Of a DNA stretch of 64,000 nucleotides, positions 32,707 to 41,300 are shown in pieces (within the stretch, counting starts at the first letter, position 1; each line of letters opens with the position of its first letter). The notes under the pieces were generated by a model, which was not told the origin of the DNA, ran no database searches, and saw only the letters and a list, made by a program, of their open reading frames with translations. Source of the DNA: Cognatishimia coralii (GTDB lineage: Bacteria; Pseudomonadota; Alphaproteobacteria; Rhodobacterales; Rhodobacteraceae); the NCBI RefSeq assembly GCF_037478305.1, contig NZ_JBBGAZ010000005.1, forward strand, positions 1 to 64,000. Reading direction: 5' to 3'. A program made the translations under genes and the position numbers.

Positions 32707-33624
32707 ATGACCCCAATATTCCGATTTGACGGCATCTACACGCCCGTCGTCACCCCCTACCACGCCGATGGCACGCCCAATTGGGACGCTCTGGCTGAGG
32801 TGATCGAATTTCTGATTTCTAACGGTGTACACGGCATGATTTCCGGCGGCTCTACCGGCGAGAACTATGCCCAGACGGTGGCTGAACGTGTCGAGCTGGC
32901 GCAGTTCACCAAAGACCGCATCAACGGCCGCGTGCCGCTGGTCGTGGGCACAGGCGCGATGCTGACTGCGGATTCCATCGCCCTTGCCACCGCCGCGCGC
33001 GAGATGGGTGCCGACGCGATCCTCTTGGCCTCGCCGCCCTATGCCGTGCCGACCGATCGCGAAAACGCGCTGAACGCTTTGGCGATTGACAAGGCTGCGA
33101 ACCTGCCCGTGATGCTCTACAACTACCCACACCGCACTGGTACCATGATGGGCGAAGAGTTCCTTGACCGCGTGGTCCGGTCTCGCAACTTCTGCGGCAT
33201 CAAGGAAAGCTCGGGCGACATCAACCGCGTCCACCTTTTGGCACGCGACTACCCGCATATCCAGCTGGGCTGTGGCATGGACGACCAAGCGCTCGAATTC
33301 TTCGCCTGGGGTGCGCCTTTCTGGGTCTGCGGTGGGTCCAATTTCCTACCCGAAGAACATGTGGCCCTCTATGAGGCCTGCGTTGTCGAAGGAGACTTTG
33401 CCAAGGGGCGCAAGATCATGTCCGCCATGATGCCTCTGATGCGGGTGCTCGAGCAGGGCGGCAAATTCATTCAGACCATCAAACATGGCGTCACCATGAA
33501 CGGCATCGACGCCGGTGCCATGCGCGCCCCTCTGAAGGGGCTGAACAAAGACGACAAACGCGCGCTGGAACAGGTGACACGCGTTCTCAAATCCACAATC
33601 GCAGATATTAAGGCGGGGAAATAA
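32707..33624 (+). CDS. Dihydrodipicolinate synthase family lyase/deaminase
   Basis: A 305-residue class I aldolase-fold protein of the DapA/NanA family. GGSTGENYAQT near residue 47 is the carboxylate loop, LYNYPHRTG holds the tyrosine, and GIKESSGD the Schiff-base lysine. Members of this family cleave or deaminate 2-oxo acids, for example the pyrroline-4-hydroxy-2-carboxylate deaminase of hydroxyproline catabolism, which is also followed by an aldehyde dehydrogenase and an FAD amine oxidase. The gene lies in a GntR-controlled catabolic unit, not near lysine genes, so it is unlikely to be the biosynthetic DapA. Confidence 0.87.
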   Translation: MTPIFRFDGIYTPVVTPYHADGTPNWDALAEVIEFLISNGVHGMISGGSTGENYAQTVAERVELAQFTKDRINGRVPLVVGTGAMLTADSIALATAAREMGADAILLASPPYAVPTDRENALNALAIDKAANLPVMLYNYPHRTGTMMGEEFLDRVVRSRNFCGIKESSGDINRVHLLARDYPHIQLGCGMDDQALEFFAWGAPFWVCGGSNFLPEEHVALYEACVVEGDFAKGRKIMSAMMPLMRVLEQGGKFIQTIKHGVTMNGIDAGAMRAPLKGLNKDDKRALEQVTRVLKSTIADIKAGK

Positions 33625-33627
33625 GCT

Positions 33628-35127
33628 ATGGCCGACTTGCTCACACATGCAGAATACAAATCCATCGCCGACAATCTGACCCTGCCGAATGCGGGCTTTG
33701 TGGATGGCGGCTATCGACCTGCGGCAACGGGTGCGACCTTCACCACGACCAACCCCGCCAACGGAGATGTCCTGACCGAGATCGCGGCCTATGGATCCGA
33801 GGACGTGGATTTCGCCGTCACCAAGGCCCGCGAAGCCTTTGACGACGGGCGCTGGTCTAAAATGCACCCGTCCGAGCGCAAAGACGTTTTGATCCGGCTT
33901 TGCAAACTGATGACGCGCAATCAGAACGAGCTGGCGGTAATCGAAAGCCTTGATAGCGGCAAAACCATCTATGACTGCGCCACCGTGGACATCCCTGAAA
34001 GCATCCACTGCATCAAATGGCACGCCGAGGCGATTGATAAGATCTACGATCAAGTCTCCCCTGCCTCTGATGACCACATCGCGATGGTCATCCGCGAACC
34101 CATCGGGGTCGTTGGATTGGTGCTGCCCTGGAACTTCCCGCTTCTGATGCTGGCTTGGAAAATCGGCCCCGCGCTGGCAGCGGGGTGCTCTGTGGTCGTC
34201 AAGCCTGCTGAGGAAACCAGCCTGTCCGCCTTGCGCTTGGCTGAACTCGCGTCTGAGGCGGGCATTCCTGCGGGTGTCCTCAACATCCTCCCCGGCGGCG
34301 GCGCTGAGGTCGGCGAGCCCATCGGCCGCCATATGGACATCGACATGGTGTCCTTCACCGGCTCCACCGCCACCGGCAAACGCTTCCTGACCTATGCGGC
34401 GGAAAGCAACGCCAAAGAGGTCGTGCTGGAAATGGGCGGCAAGAACCCAGCCATCGTCATGGATGACGCCGAGAACCTCGACCGCGTGGCGCAGCACATC
34501 GTCAACGGCGCCTATTGGAACATGGGCGAAAACTGCTCAGCCATCTCACGCCTGATCGTCCACAAGGACGTCAAAGCCGAACTGTGCGAGCGCATCACGC
34601 ATCACGCTCAGCAATGGAACATCGGAGACCCGCTGAACCCGGAAACCCGCATGGGTGCTCTGGTCAGCAAGGCGCATTTTGACAAGGTCTGCAGCTATTT
34701 GGGCGAAGGCGAGGTCATTTTCGGAGGCACATCCCATGATGGCGCCTTCGTCGAAGCCACGATGGTCGAGATCTCTGGCAACGATCAACGTCTGGCGCGT
34801 GAAGAGATCTTTGGCCCGATCCTTTCGGTCATCGAGATCTCGGGTCTGGACGAAGCGATTTCTATCGCCAATGACACCGACTACGGGCTCTGTGCGTCGA
34901 TTTTCACTGCGAACTCCAAACGCGCCATTCGCGGCGCGCGGCAGTTGCGGGCGGGCACGGTGACGGTCAACAGCTTTGGGGAAGGCGATATTTCGACCCC
35001 CTTCGGTGGCTATAAACAGTCAGGATTTGGCGGGCGCGACAACTCTATTCACGCCCATGACCAATACACGCAGCTCAAAACCATCTGGATCAACCTGTCT
35101 GACGACGACGACGAAGCTGTCGACTGA
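33628..35127 (+). CDS. Aldehyde dehydrogenase (NAD(P)+)
   Basis: A 499-residue ALDH. PWNFPLLMLAWKIGPALAAG binds the cofactor, VSFTGSTATGKR follows, LEMGGKNP holds the general-base glutamate, GENCSAISR the catalytic cysteine, and EEIFGPILSV the second glutamate. It resembles the gamma-aminobutyraldehyde and alpha-ketoglutarate semialdehyde classes. It lies 3 bases after the DapA-like gene and overlaps the FAD oxidoreductase gene by one base, so the three enzymes act together. The native substrate is probably a semialdehyde from the lyase or oxidase step. Confidence 0.94.
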   Translation: MADLLTHAEYKSIADNLTLPNAGFVDGGYRPAATGATFTTTNPANGDVLTEIAAYGSEDVDFAVTKAREAFDDGRWSKMHPSERKDVLIRLCKLMTRNQNELAVIESLDSGKTIYDCATVDIPESIHCIKWHAEAIDKIYDQVSPASDDHIAMVIREPIGVVGLVLPWNFPLLMLAWKIGPALAAGCSVVVKPAEETSLSALRLAELASEAGIPAGVLNILPGGGAEVGEPIGRHMDIDMVSFTGSTATGKRFLTYAAESNAKEVVLEMGGKNPAIVMDDAENLDRVAQHIVNGAYWNMGENCSAISRLIVHKDVKAELCERITHHAQQWNIGDPLNPETRMGALVSKAHFDKVCSYLGEGEVIFGGTSHDGAFVEATMVEISGNDQRLAREEIFGPILSVIEISGLDEAISIANDTDYGLCASIFTANSKRAIRGARQLRAGTVTVNSFGEGDISTPFGGYKQSGFGGRDNSIHAHDQYTQLKTIWINLSDDDDEAVD

Positions 35128-36464
35128 TGGCGTATCGCGCTAAACGCCTGCCGGTCCACCTCGGCCCGGCGGCGTGGAACACCATTCTCGGCCCGCAAAC
35201 ATACGGATCCGTATTGAGCGGATCATACACCGCGGATTTCGTGATTGTCGGCGGAGGCTTTGCCGGCCTGTCCGCCGCGCGCCGCCTAATGCAACTTGCA
35301 CCAGACGCCTCAATCGTCGTGCTGGAAGCCGGGCATATCGCTGAAGGCGCGGCGGGGCGCAACTCTGGCTTTATGATCGACCTGCCGCATGATCTGACAT
35401 CAGATGATTATGCTGGCAGCGGTGATGACAAGGCCATAATCCGGCTGAATCGTCAGGCCATTTCCTTTGCGCGCGAGGCCGTTGCAGACTACCAAATCGA
35501 CCGCAATTACTTTGACGAATGCGGCAAAGTAAACGGAGCCGCCAGCCCGCGCGCCAAGGCCCACAACGACAGCTACGCAGCGCATCTGGCGTCTTTGGGC
35601 GAAACCTCAGAAGCACTCGATGCGCAACAAATGAAAGAACTGACTGGCAGCGCGCACTATCAATCAGGTCTCTACACACCGGGCACAGTCGTGCTGCAAC
35701 CGGCGGGCTATATCCGAGGCCTTGCAGTCGGCCTGCGCGGCGACGGCGTTGACATCTATGAACAGTCCCCCGTGGTGGAAATCGCAAAAGACGCCACCGC
35801 TTGGGTGGTCAAAACGCGGAACGGCTCGGTCTCGACCGGCAAAGTCATTCTGTCAGTGAACGGTCATCTAGAAAGCTTTGGCGTTGAAAAAGGACGCCTC
35901 ATGCAGCTCTTCCTGTATGCTTCCATGACGCCGGATCTGGATGACGAAGCCCTCGCGAAACTTGGTGGTCAAAGCCGATGGGGTATCACTCCTTCAGACC
36001 CTATGGGCACCACCATGCGCCGGATCGATACCGCCCAAGGCGGCAACCGCATCGTGACACGCACCTGCGCGATTCTAAAGCCCAACACCAAACCCTCGCC
36101 GCGCGACATGGCCCGCGCCGCGCGCGTCATGCAGCGAAAATTCGACAGCCGCTTTCCACAACTTGCAGGCCTCCAAATGGAGCACGTCTGGGCTGGGCAT
36201 CTCTGCCTCTCCATGAACGGCGTGTCCGTCATGCGCGAGATCGAGAATGGGGTCTATTCGGCCTGTGTGCAGAATGGGCTAGGCACCGCTCGCGGCACGC
36301 TGACCGGCATGGGTGCAGCGGAATTGGCCTGTGGAGTCACATCGGACATCACCAATCATTTCACATCAGAGTCGCGCCCGAGCCGCCTGCCCCCGCAGCC
36401 TTTCCGCCAGATCGGAGGCAATGCCGTGTTGCGCTGGCAAGAACATCGCGCGCGCAGCGAATAG
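35127..36464 (+). CDS. FAD-dependent amine/amino acid oxidoreductase (DAO family)
   Basis: A 445-residue flavoenzyme. The N-terminal FAD motif FVIVGGGFAGLSAARRL begins near residue 38, followed by AGHIAEGAAGRNSGFM, a DAO-family loop; the C-terminal part has LSMNGVSVMREIENGVYSACVQNGLG. Similar to gamma-glutamylputrescine oxidase (PuuB) types, it should oxidise a secondary or methylated amine to an imine or aldehyde. The start overlaps the ALDH stop. The stop is followed at once by copy C of the 3' element. Confidence 0.9.
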   Translation: MAYRAKRLPVHLGPAAWNTILGPQTYGSVLSGSYTADFVIVGGGFAGLSAARRLMQLAPDASIVVLEAGHIAEGAAGRNSGFMIDLPHDLTSDDYAGSGDDKAIIRLNRQAISFAREAVADYQIDRNYFDECGKVNGAASPRAKAHNDSYAAHLASLGETSEALDAQQMKELTGSAHYQSGLYTPGTVVLQPAGYIRGLAVGLRGDGVDIYEQSPVVEIAKDATAWVVKTRNGSVSTGKVILSVNGHLESFGVEKGRLMQLFLYASMTPDLDDEALAKLGGQSRWGITPSDPMGTTMRRIDTAQGGNRIVTRTCAILKPNTKPSPRDMARAARVMQRKFDSRFPQLAGLQMEHVWAGHLCLSMNGVSVMREIENGVYSACVQNGLGTARGTLTGMGAAELACGVTSDITNHFTSESRPSRLPPQPFRQIGGNAVLRWQEHRARSE

Positions 36465-36478
36465 CCGCCCGCAAAGAT

Positions 36479-36531
36479 GAGTATTTTGGGCAAGATGAAA
36501 CCAATCTTTCTCTTGCCCAAAATATCCCCAC
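36479..36531. repeat. Facing pair of 3' elements, copy C
   Basis: GAGTATTTTGGGCAAGATGAAA on the plus strand (split here as 36479-36500) faces TCTTGCCCAAAATATCCCC (36510-36528) on the minus strand. The two arms pair over about 17 bases with two mismatches around a loop of some 14 bases. It lies between the convergent stop codons of the FAD oxidoreductase and the MttB-family gene, so each transcript ends with one copy and the pair can act as a bidirectional terminator. Confidence 0.65.
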
Positions 36532-36542
36532 CGGAGGCGCAC

Positions 36543-38093
36543 CTAGTAATCTTGGTTCAGCGCATCCTCTGCTGGGATCTCGCGTTCGCGCCGCGCGATA
36601 TAATCCAGCAGCTCTTCGTTCTTGGCCACGTCAAGCGTCGGCTCCTGGTATTCGCTCAAGAGCTTTTTCGCGTGCCCCAAGGCCCGTTCCGTGATCTCGA
36701 TCTCGCCTTCGGCCACCCATTGCTCGATCGAGTTGTTGTCAAAGAGCTCTGGCATGAAAAAGGCTTCCTGGAAGTTGTCCTGTGTGTGCGGATGCCCAAG
36801 GTAATGCCCGCCTGGCCCGACGTCTGGAACCGCTTTCAAAGCCGCATCAAAATCACCCCATTTAGGGCCTTCTGCCATGCGATAGGCCATTGCGCATTGC
36901 TCCGCATCCACGATGAATTTCGCGACAGAACAGTGCATCCCCGCCTCGTTCCATCCGGCGGAATGCCAGATGTAATTCGCGCCCGCGTGGATCACCGCTT
37001 GCAGAGTCGTGGCGCTTTCGTACCCCGCCTGCGCGTCAAAAGTCTTCGCACCGCCAAGCGTGTTGGACGTGCGCCAAGGCACATCATAATAGCGCGCCAT
37101 CTGGCCGATCATAAAATTCATCAGGCTGATTTCGGGCGTCCCTGCCATGGGGGCGCCGGACTTCATCGAAACCGTGGACAGGTAATGCCCATAAATCGCA
37201 GGCGCGCCTTTGCGGATGACCTGCGTATAGGCCAACGCGGACAAAGCCTCCGCGTTTAGCTGTGCCACGGTCGCAGGCACAGAGGCCGGCGTATTCGCGC
37301 CGCCCAAGACGAAAGGCGAGCAGAGCACGGGCTGGTTGCGTTTACAGAATGCCCGCATCGCGCCCAGCATGGTTTCATCCCAAACCAGCGGGCTATTGCC
37401 GTTGCAATTGCCTGTCGTGACCGGATGGCTGTCGATAAAGTCCTCACCAAAGAGGATCGCGCACATGTCCATGACGTCTTCGGCGTTCTTGGGGCTGGTG
37501 GTCATGCCCATGAACATTTTGTCGGAATGCTTCATCGAGGAATAGGTGATCCGTAAATGCCGGTGGCTGATCGGGTGATCATATGGCTCGACAATATGAT
37601 GCGCCGAGGAATGCAGCGCTGGCAGCATGTGGCTGAGCTTGTGGAACATCGCCAAGTCATCCAGCGTCGGATTGCGGCGCACGTCTTCCAGATCGCGCAA
37701 GAACGGCGCGCCGGTCATCGGCACAAAGACCGAGGCATTGCCGCCCAACGCAACGTTCTTTTGCGGATCGCGCGCGTGATAGGTGAACTCAGACGGGATC
37801 GTCGCGATCAATTCACGCACCAGGCCGCGATCCAGATAGACCAACTCTCCTTCAACCTTGGCGCCCACGCGTTTCCAATCCGCCAAGGCGATCTCGTCGC
37901 GAAACTGAACGCCCACGTTCTCAAGGATATCCATCGAAGCCGCATCAATTGCTTCGACCTGCGCGCCGTCCATCACTTCGCAGAGCGGAATTTTGCGGGT
38001 CAAACCCGGCAGCATGTCGAAATTCACGGCTGTGCGCAGCGCCCTGCGGGCGGCACGTCCGCCGCCGCGGCCTCGTTGAAGTGGTGCGTTCAT
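36543..38093 (-). CDS. Trimethylamine methyltransferase (MttB) family protein, non-pyrrolysine
   Basis: A 516-residue member of the MttB superfamily (COG5598). The frame has no in-frame amber codon, so it belongs to the non-pyrrolysine group, whose studied members demethylate quaternary amines such as glycine betaine or proline betaine onto a corrinoid protein. Conserved parts include DILENVGVQF near residue 62, NGNSPLVWDETMLGAM, FVLGGANTPASVPATVAQLNAEAL and ETSLMNF-like EISLMNFMIGQMARYY. Start at 38093 (MNAPLQRGRG) chosen; a longer frame to 38183 is less likely. No cognate corrinoid protein or its activator lies in the window. Confidence 0.9.
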   Translation of the reverse strand: MNAPLQRGRGGGRAARRALRTAVNFDMLPGLTRKIPLCEVMDGAQVEAIDAASMDILENVGVQFRDEIALADWKRVGAKVEGELVYLDRGLVRELIATIPSEFTYHARDPQKNVALGGNASVFVPMTGAPFLRDLEDVRRNPTLDDLAMFHKLSHMLPALHSSAHHIVEPYDHPISHRHLRITYSSMKHSDKMFMGMTTSPKNAEDVMDMCAILFGEDFIDSHPVTTGNCNGNSPLVWDETMLGAMRAFCKRNQPVLCSPFVLGGANTPASVPATVAQLNAEALSALAYTQVIRKGAPAIYGHYLSTVSMKSGAPMAGTPEISLMNFMIGQMARYYDVPWRTSNTLGGAKTFDAQAGYESATTLQAVIHAGANYIWHSAGWNEAGMHCSVAKFIVDAEQCAMAYRMAEGPKWGDFDAALKAVPDVGPGGHYLGHPHTQDNFQEAFFMPELFDNNSIEQWVAEGEIEITERALGHAKKLLSEYQEPTLDVAKNEELLDYIARREREIPAEDALNQDY

Positions 38094-38186
38094 ATGGCTC
38101 TCCTTTTCACAGAGATCATGCGAACAAGCGGTGCCCAAAGCCTGCAGATTCCCGAAATCTGATTGCAGAAAGCGACACTTCATAAA

Positions 38187-38211
38187 GGAAAAGAGGCCCC
38201 GCAGGGCCTCT
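38187..38211 (-). terminator. Terminator of the Gfo/Idh oxidoreductase gene
   Basis: On the minus strand AGAGGCCC-TGCG-GGGCCTCT forms a perfect 8-bp stem with a 4-base loop, followed by TTTTCCTTT. It is 10 bases after the oxidoreductase stop and separates that gene from the MttB-family gene. Confidence 0.9.
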
Positions 38212-38220
38212 GAACTTTGT

Positions 38221-39327
38221 TTAGAGCAGCTCGCTCATTTTCACGACCCGCTGTTCTGCAATCGAGAGCTGCGCCGCCATGCCCATCAGCACGGCCATCT
38301 TGCCGTCGTTGAAGCTGACCTCCGGTTCAGAGCGCTCTCCGCGCACCAGTTCGAGGAACTTCTGGTGCTGGTAAAAGGTCGAGCCATTGTGATCGCCGGC
38401 CTCAAGGATGTCAGGATCAACCGGAATATCCCGTACTTCGGGCCCCTTGGGGTTACGCGGACTGATGACAAGCTTCGGCACAGGGGCATCGCCAAGATGC
38501 GCTGGCCAGAACCGACCCGGCCCCGGAACTTGTGCCTCGACCTTGCCTTTGGGGCCGACGGCAAAGACCTCTTCCTGATACTCTGCCCCTTCGGCAAACA
38601 TGCAGAGCTCCAGCATCGCGCGCGCGCCATTGTCGAAATCGACGATGACATAGCCGTTGTCCTGAATATCGCTAGCCACGCCGTCATAGGTTTCCGTCAG
38701 ATGGTTCACATCCTGCCCGCCTGAGGCCATGACCCGCACGGGCTCGGCCCCAATGGTCAGGCGCATCAGGTCAAAGAAGTGACAGCATTTCTCAACAAAG
38801 GTGCCGCCGGATTTGGCGTTAAAGCGGTTCCAGTTGCCGACCTTTGGCAAAAACGGGAAACGATGCTCGCGAATGGTCAGCATTTTGATGCCGCCAGTCG
38901 CCTCATCGGCCGCCTCCAGAAAGGCAGCAATCGGCGGCATATAGCGGTACTCCATCGCAACCCAGACCGGTGCCGGGTAGGTCGTAATAAACGCATCCAT
39001 CCGAGCGACATCCGCCGGATCCGTGAAGAGCGGTTTTTCCACCAGAACCGGCAAAGCGCGTTTTTCGGCCATTAGCTCCAGCTGTTCCACATGGCGAAAG
39101 TTCGGGCTGGCGATAAGCACGCAATCCAGGTCCTCAAAGGCCAGCAGATCCTCGATGCTGTCGGCAAAATTCACGTCTGGCTCAACATGCTGTGCCGCCT
39201 GACGCATCCCCGCGTCGGGCTCAAAAATCACAGAGACTTTGGCATCCGGCAACAGCGCAATATTGCGCATATGTTCGTTGCCCATCATGCCACAGCCGAT
39301 GATTCCGTAATGTGTCGTTTTAGACAT
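38221..39327 (-). CDS. Gfo/Idh/MocA-family oxidoreductase
   Basis: A 368-residue NAD(P)-dependent oxidoreductase. The Rossmann motif GIIGCGMMGNEHMRNIALL is followed by the family signature VEKPLFTDPAD with its catalytic lysine near residue 96, and FVEKCCHFFDLMRL holds the conserved histidine that acts in dehydrogenation. Substrates in this family are polyols, inositols and sugar derivatives, but nothing here tells which. It lies 8 bases after the GntR-UTRA gene on the same strand, so the regulator and enzyme form an operon. Confidence 0.9.
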   Translation of the reverse strand: MSKTTHYGIIGCGMMGNEHMRNIALLPDAKVSVIFEPDAGMRQAAQHVEPDVNFADSIEDLLAFEDLDCVLIASPNFRHVEQLELMAEKRALPVLVEKPLFTDPADVARMDAFITTYPAPVWVAMEYRYMPPIAAFLEAADEATGGIKMLTIREHRFPFLPKVGNWNRFNAKSGGTFVEKCCHFFDLMRLTIGAEPVRVMASGGQDVNHLTETYDGVASDIQDNGYVIVDFDNGARAMLELCMFAEGAEYQEEVFAVGPKGKVEAQVPGPGRFWPAHLGDAPVPKLVISPRNPKGPEVRDIPVDPDILEAGDHNGSTFYQHQKFLELVRGERSEPEVSFNDGKMAVLMGMAAQLSIAEQRVVKMSELL

Positions 39328-39335
39328 TCTTGCTC

Positions 39336-40043
39336 CTAAGTCAGACGCTGCACGTAGAGTGCTTTGTCTGGGTCATACCAAGTGCGGGAGAACTCTATGG
39401 GGGCGTCATCCTTGGCCCAGCTCAACCGCTCTACATATCCTGTAATGTCACCGTGGGATTTCCCGAAAGCTTCGGGTGCCCAGTCAGGGACGGTTCCGAT
39501 CGCTACTCGATCCTCGGCGCGGCTGATCCAGACATCCAGCGCCAAGCGATAGTAGCGGTACATCGAATCCTGCACCTGTTTGGGATCCACGTGACCGGCG
39601 GATCCATCGAGCCAAATCTCCTCGACCGCAACCGGAATCTTATCCATGAACCGCAACCGGCGGAATCGCGTGCCCCAGCCTTTGCGTCCGAAGTCCGGCA
39701 GGTCCGAGGGTTTCCGGAGTTCATCGACGGAAAGGAACTGCGCCGTCGGCAGCCCGCCGCCCTCATGCAGCTCCAGACGCAGCATCGAATAGATGCTGAG
39801 GACTTGATCCTTACTGCGCACATAGTTGCCAGACCCTTGGATCCGCTCCAAAAGGCCTTTTTTCTCAAGCTCTGACAGAGCTTTGCGAAGCGTGCGCACG
39901 GTCGTGTTGAACCGCACGGCCAACGCACGTTCTGGCGGCAAACGCGCGCCATCCTCTAGTCGGCCAGAGCCGATCTCGCGGATCAGAGTCTCGCTGATCT
40001 GCAAGTAAAGAGGGATCGCTGTTGCTTCGCCGATGGACGTCAT
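39336..40043 (-). CDS. GntR-family regulator with UTRA domain (HutC subfamily)
   Basis: A 235-residue regulator. The N-terminal winged helix reads IPLYLQISETLIREIGSG then LPPERALAVRFNTTVRTLRKAL and GLLERIQGSGNYV, typical HutC-type. The C-terminal UTRA domain (about 85-235) binds a small ligand. It is divergent from the flavin monooxygenase operon, with a 102-base gap that holds an FNR-type box, and is followed by the Gfo/Idh gene. It probably controls one or both flanks. Confidence 0.92.
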   Translation of the reverse strand: MTSIGEATAIPLYLQISETLIREIGSGRLEDGARLPPERALAVRFNTTVRTLRKALSELEKKGLLERIQGSGNYVRSKDQVLSIYSMLRLELHEGGGLPTAQFLSVDELRKPSDLPDFGRKGWGTRFRRLRFMDKIPVAVEEIWLDGSAGHVDPKQVQDSMYRYYRLALDVWISRAEDRVAIGTVPDWAPEAFGKSHGDITGYVERLSWAKDDAPIEFSRTWYDPDKALYVQRLT

Positions 40044-40082
40044 GTGACCGCGCTACCGCTAACAAAAAAAATTGATACACCA

Positions 40083-40096
40083 TTGATCTACATCAA
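40083..40096. promoter_or_regulatory. Perfect FNR/CRP-family box before the flavin monooxygenase operon
   Basis: TTGAT-CTAC-ATCAA matches the consensus of FNR-type regulators (FnrL, Dnr, Anr) at all ten fixed bases. Another TTGAT half-site lies 11 bases upstream (40072-40076). The box ends 49 bases before the monooxygenase start codon and 39 bases from the divergent GntR start. Proteins of this family respond to oxygen or nitric oxide, which is notable before an oxygen-using enzyme. Confidence 0.6.
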
Positions 40097-40145
40097 AGCG
40101 CTGGTTATGCAAGATGAAAATGCCTGCTCGCCTTCGGAGGAATCA

Positions 40146-41300
40146 ATGACCGTCGTTCCAATCACGTCGCCAGACCTAGACGCCGCAGAAGTGTCTTGGT
40201 TTTCAGCACTTTGCTCGGACGATTATCAGTTTCTGGGCGTGCCGAATGGCGATCTGCGGTCGTCCTGGAAACATTGCTCTGACATCGTGAAAACCGCAGA
40301 GGCGCAGGGCTTTCGCAACATCCTATGCCCCTCTTCCTATCAGGTTGGCCAGGACACGCTGAGCTTTGTGGCCGGCTGCGCGCCCATCACTGAAAAGATC
40401 AACCTGCTCGCCGCTGTACGTTGTGGTGAGATGCAGCCGATCATGCTGGCGCGCACCATCGCGACGCTCGATCACATGCTTGAGGGGCGACTGACCGTTA
40501 ACATCATCAGCTCGGATTTCCCCGGCGAAGTGGCCGAAAGCGGCTTCCGCTATCAGCGCTCTCGTGAAGTGGTTGAGATCCTGAAACAAGCCTGGACGCA
40601 GGACGAAATCAACTACAAGGGCGAAGTCTATAATTTCGAAGGCCTCACTACCGATCCGGCCAAGCCCTACCAAACCGGCGGCCCGCTGCTCTATTTCGGT
40701 GGCTACTCCCCTGCGGCGCTCGACCTCTGCGGTCAGCACTGCGACGTCTATCTAATGTGGCCCGAGCCCAAGGAAAACCTCGCCCAGCGCATGAAAGACG
40801 TGAACGCGGTGGCCGAGAAGTACAACCGCACGCTGGACTATGGGTTGCGCGTTCACATGATCGTCCGCGACACCGAGGCTGAGGCCCGCGAATACGCAGA
40901 ATACATCGTGTCCAAGCTGGATGACGAATACGGCAAACTGATCCGCGACCGCGCGCATGACAGCATCTCGCTGGGCGTGGCGCACCAAGCGAAAGCGCGC
41001 GAGCTGGCGGATAAATTCGGCTACGTGGAACCAAACCTTTGGACTGGCGTCGGTCGCGCGCGTTCGGGCTGTGGCGCGGCCCTCGTCGGCAGCGCAGATC
41101 AGGTTCTGAGCCAGATCGAAGAGTACCAAAAGATGGGCATCCGCGCCTTTATCTTCTCGGGCTATCCACACATTGACGAGGCCGAATATTTCGGCAAACT
41201 CGTCATGCCACATTTGAAAACCTGTTCGATGCCAGAGGCTTATGGCCGCGTTCCGGCATCAACACCTGCAACGCCACTGGGCGTAGGAGAGCGCAAATAA
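40146..41300 (+). CDS. LLM-class FMNH2-dependent monooxygenase (SsuD-like)
   Basis: A 384-residue luciferase-fold monooxygenase. QVGQDTLSFVAGCAPITEKINLLAAVRCGEMQP (in parts) and the NIISSDFPGEVAESGFRYQRSREVVEILKQAW region with its arginine resemble alkanesulfonate monooxygenase SsuD. It uses reduced FMN from a partner reductase and O2 to cleave a C-S or similar bond. A GGAGG site precedes ATG 40146; the open frame extends upstream to 40044 through the FNR box, which argues against an earlier start. It is the first gene of a unit with an aldo/keto reductase, a flavin reductase and a TRAP transporter. Confidence 0.9.
   Translation: MTVVPITSPDLDAAEVSWFSALCSDDYQFLGVPNGDLRSSWKHCSDIVKTAEAQGFRNILCPSSYQVGQDTLSFVAGCAPITEKINLLAAVRCGEMQPIMLARTIATLDHMLEGRLTVNIISSDFPGEVAESGFRYQRSREVVEILKQAWTQDEINYKGEVYNFEGLTTDPAKPYQTGGPLLYFGGYSPAALDLCGQHCDVYLMWPEPKENLAQRMKDVNAVAEKYNRTLDYGLRVHMIVRDTEAEAREYAEYIVSKLDDEYGKLIRDRAHDSISLGVAHQAKARELADKFGYVEPNLWTGVGRARSGCGAALVGSADQVLSQIEEYQKMGIRAFIFSGYPHIDEAEYFGKLVMPHLKTCSMPEAYGRVPASTPATPLGVGERK

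Noticed and set aside
32707..33624. Lysine-biosynthetic dapA
   Set aside because: Its place behind a GntR regulator and before catabolic dehydrogenases points to catabolism, not lysine synthesis.
36543..38093. Possible pyrrolysine codon in the MttB-family gene
   Set aside because: The frame is continuous without an in-frame TAG, so it is the non-pyrrolysine type.
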